This document shows, piece after piece, positions 63,960 to 64,000 of a stretch of 64,000 nucleotides of DNA. Position numbers and translations under genes: made by a program. Each line of letters starts with the position of its first letter. Position 1 is the stretch's first letter. The stretch is from Pseudoalteromonas gelatinilytica (GTDB lineage: Bacteria > Pseudomonadota > Gammaproteobacteria > Enterobacterales > Alteromonadaceae), in the NCBI RefSeq assembly GCF_001641615.1, contig NZ_LRRU01000017.1, forward strand, positions 163,060-227,059, given 5' to 3'. The notes below the pieces were generated by a model. It saw only the letters and a program-made list of their open reading frames with translations. It searched no databases and had not been told where the DNA came from.

Positions 63960-64000
63960 CTTAATGCTTGATGCATTACTATAGTTGATTACTCAACGAT

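Overview
The window looks like part of a chromosome of a marine gammaproteobacterium of the Alteromonadales, most likely Pseudoalteromonas. Reasons: moderately AT-rich DNA; the polA, engB, cytochrome c4, csrB/csrC-like RNA, yihI, hemN neighbourhood, which is a variant of the E. coli polA-yihA-csrC-yihI-hemN block; an ilvGMDA operon with an attenuator; elbB, cytochrome c5, rep, ubiK and a beta-carbonic anhydrase; and many cyclic-di-GMP and hybrid-kinase proteins. The genus is inferred from protein style and gene order, without any database search.

Bases 1-20,360 are accessory. At the left edge is the start of a retron-type reverse transcriptase (leftward, cut by the window) behind a small overlapping ORF and a structured leader that may hold the retron RNA. 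Next is a leftward signalling operon (11,025 to 904): REC-PAS-GGDEF-EAL protein, REC-GGDEF protein, Tat-type periplasmic binding protein and two hybrid histidine kinases. A small Cys-rich protein and a frameshifted PAS chemoreceptor follow. From 13.08 to 14.09 kb are Vibrio-type attC sites, so at least two genes there (an RxxxxH HEPN-like protein and a DUF2806 protein) are integron cassettes without an integrase in view. Beyond them are a large LA2681-like HEPN protein, a Shedu-like (DUF4263) nuclease and an unknown protein. The retron, HEPN, DUF2806 and Shedu genes together suggest a defence island.

The accessory block ends at a tRNA-Ile(CAU) gene (20,363-20,678). It is split immediately after its anticodon by a 242-nt group I intron with recognisable P, Q, R and S elements, a P1 helix, a possible P10 and a terminal G. 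An intron-free copy of the same tRNA, truncated in its T loop, lies 125 bp away. I consider this the most notable object in the window.

Bases 21-64 kb are mostly core genome: hemN behind an FNR-like box, DUF2489, yihI, a CsrB/CsrC-like RNA, cytochrome c4, engB, DUF1285, yceI, a candidate small RNA, a secreted lipase, polA, elbB, cytochrome c5, a GAF-GGDEF protein, rep, ubiK, can, a methyltransferase, an NMT1-like binding protein, ilvL-ilvGMDA, a TraB/GumN protein, a ModF-like double ATPase, a DUF4097 protein, another hybrid kinase, a cis/trans fatty-acid isomerase with a small partner, an SDR, a two-domain VOC protein, a TonB-dependent receptor and two tandem alkaline phosphatases. Three short-unit tandem repeats (8-mer at 28.5 kb, two 7-mers at 63.5-63.7 kb) and a duplicated intergenic module lie outside genes.
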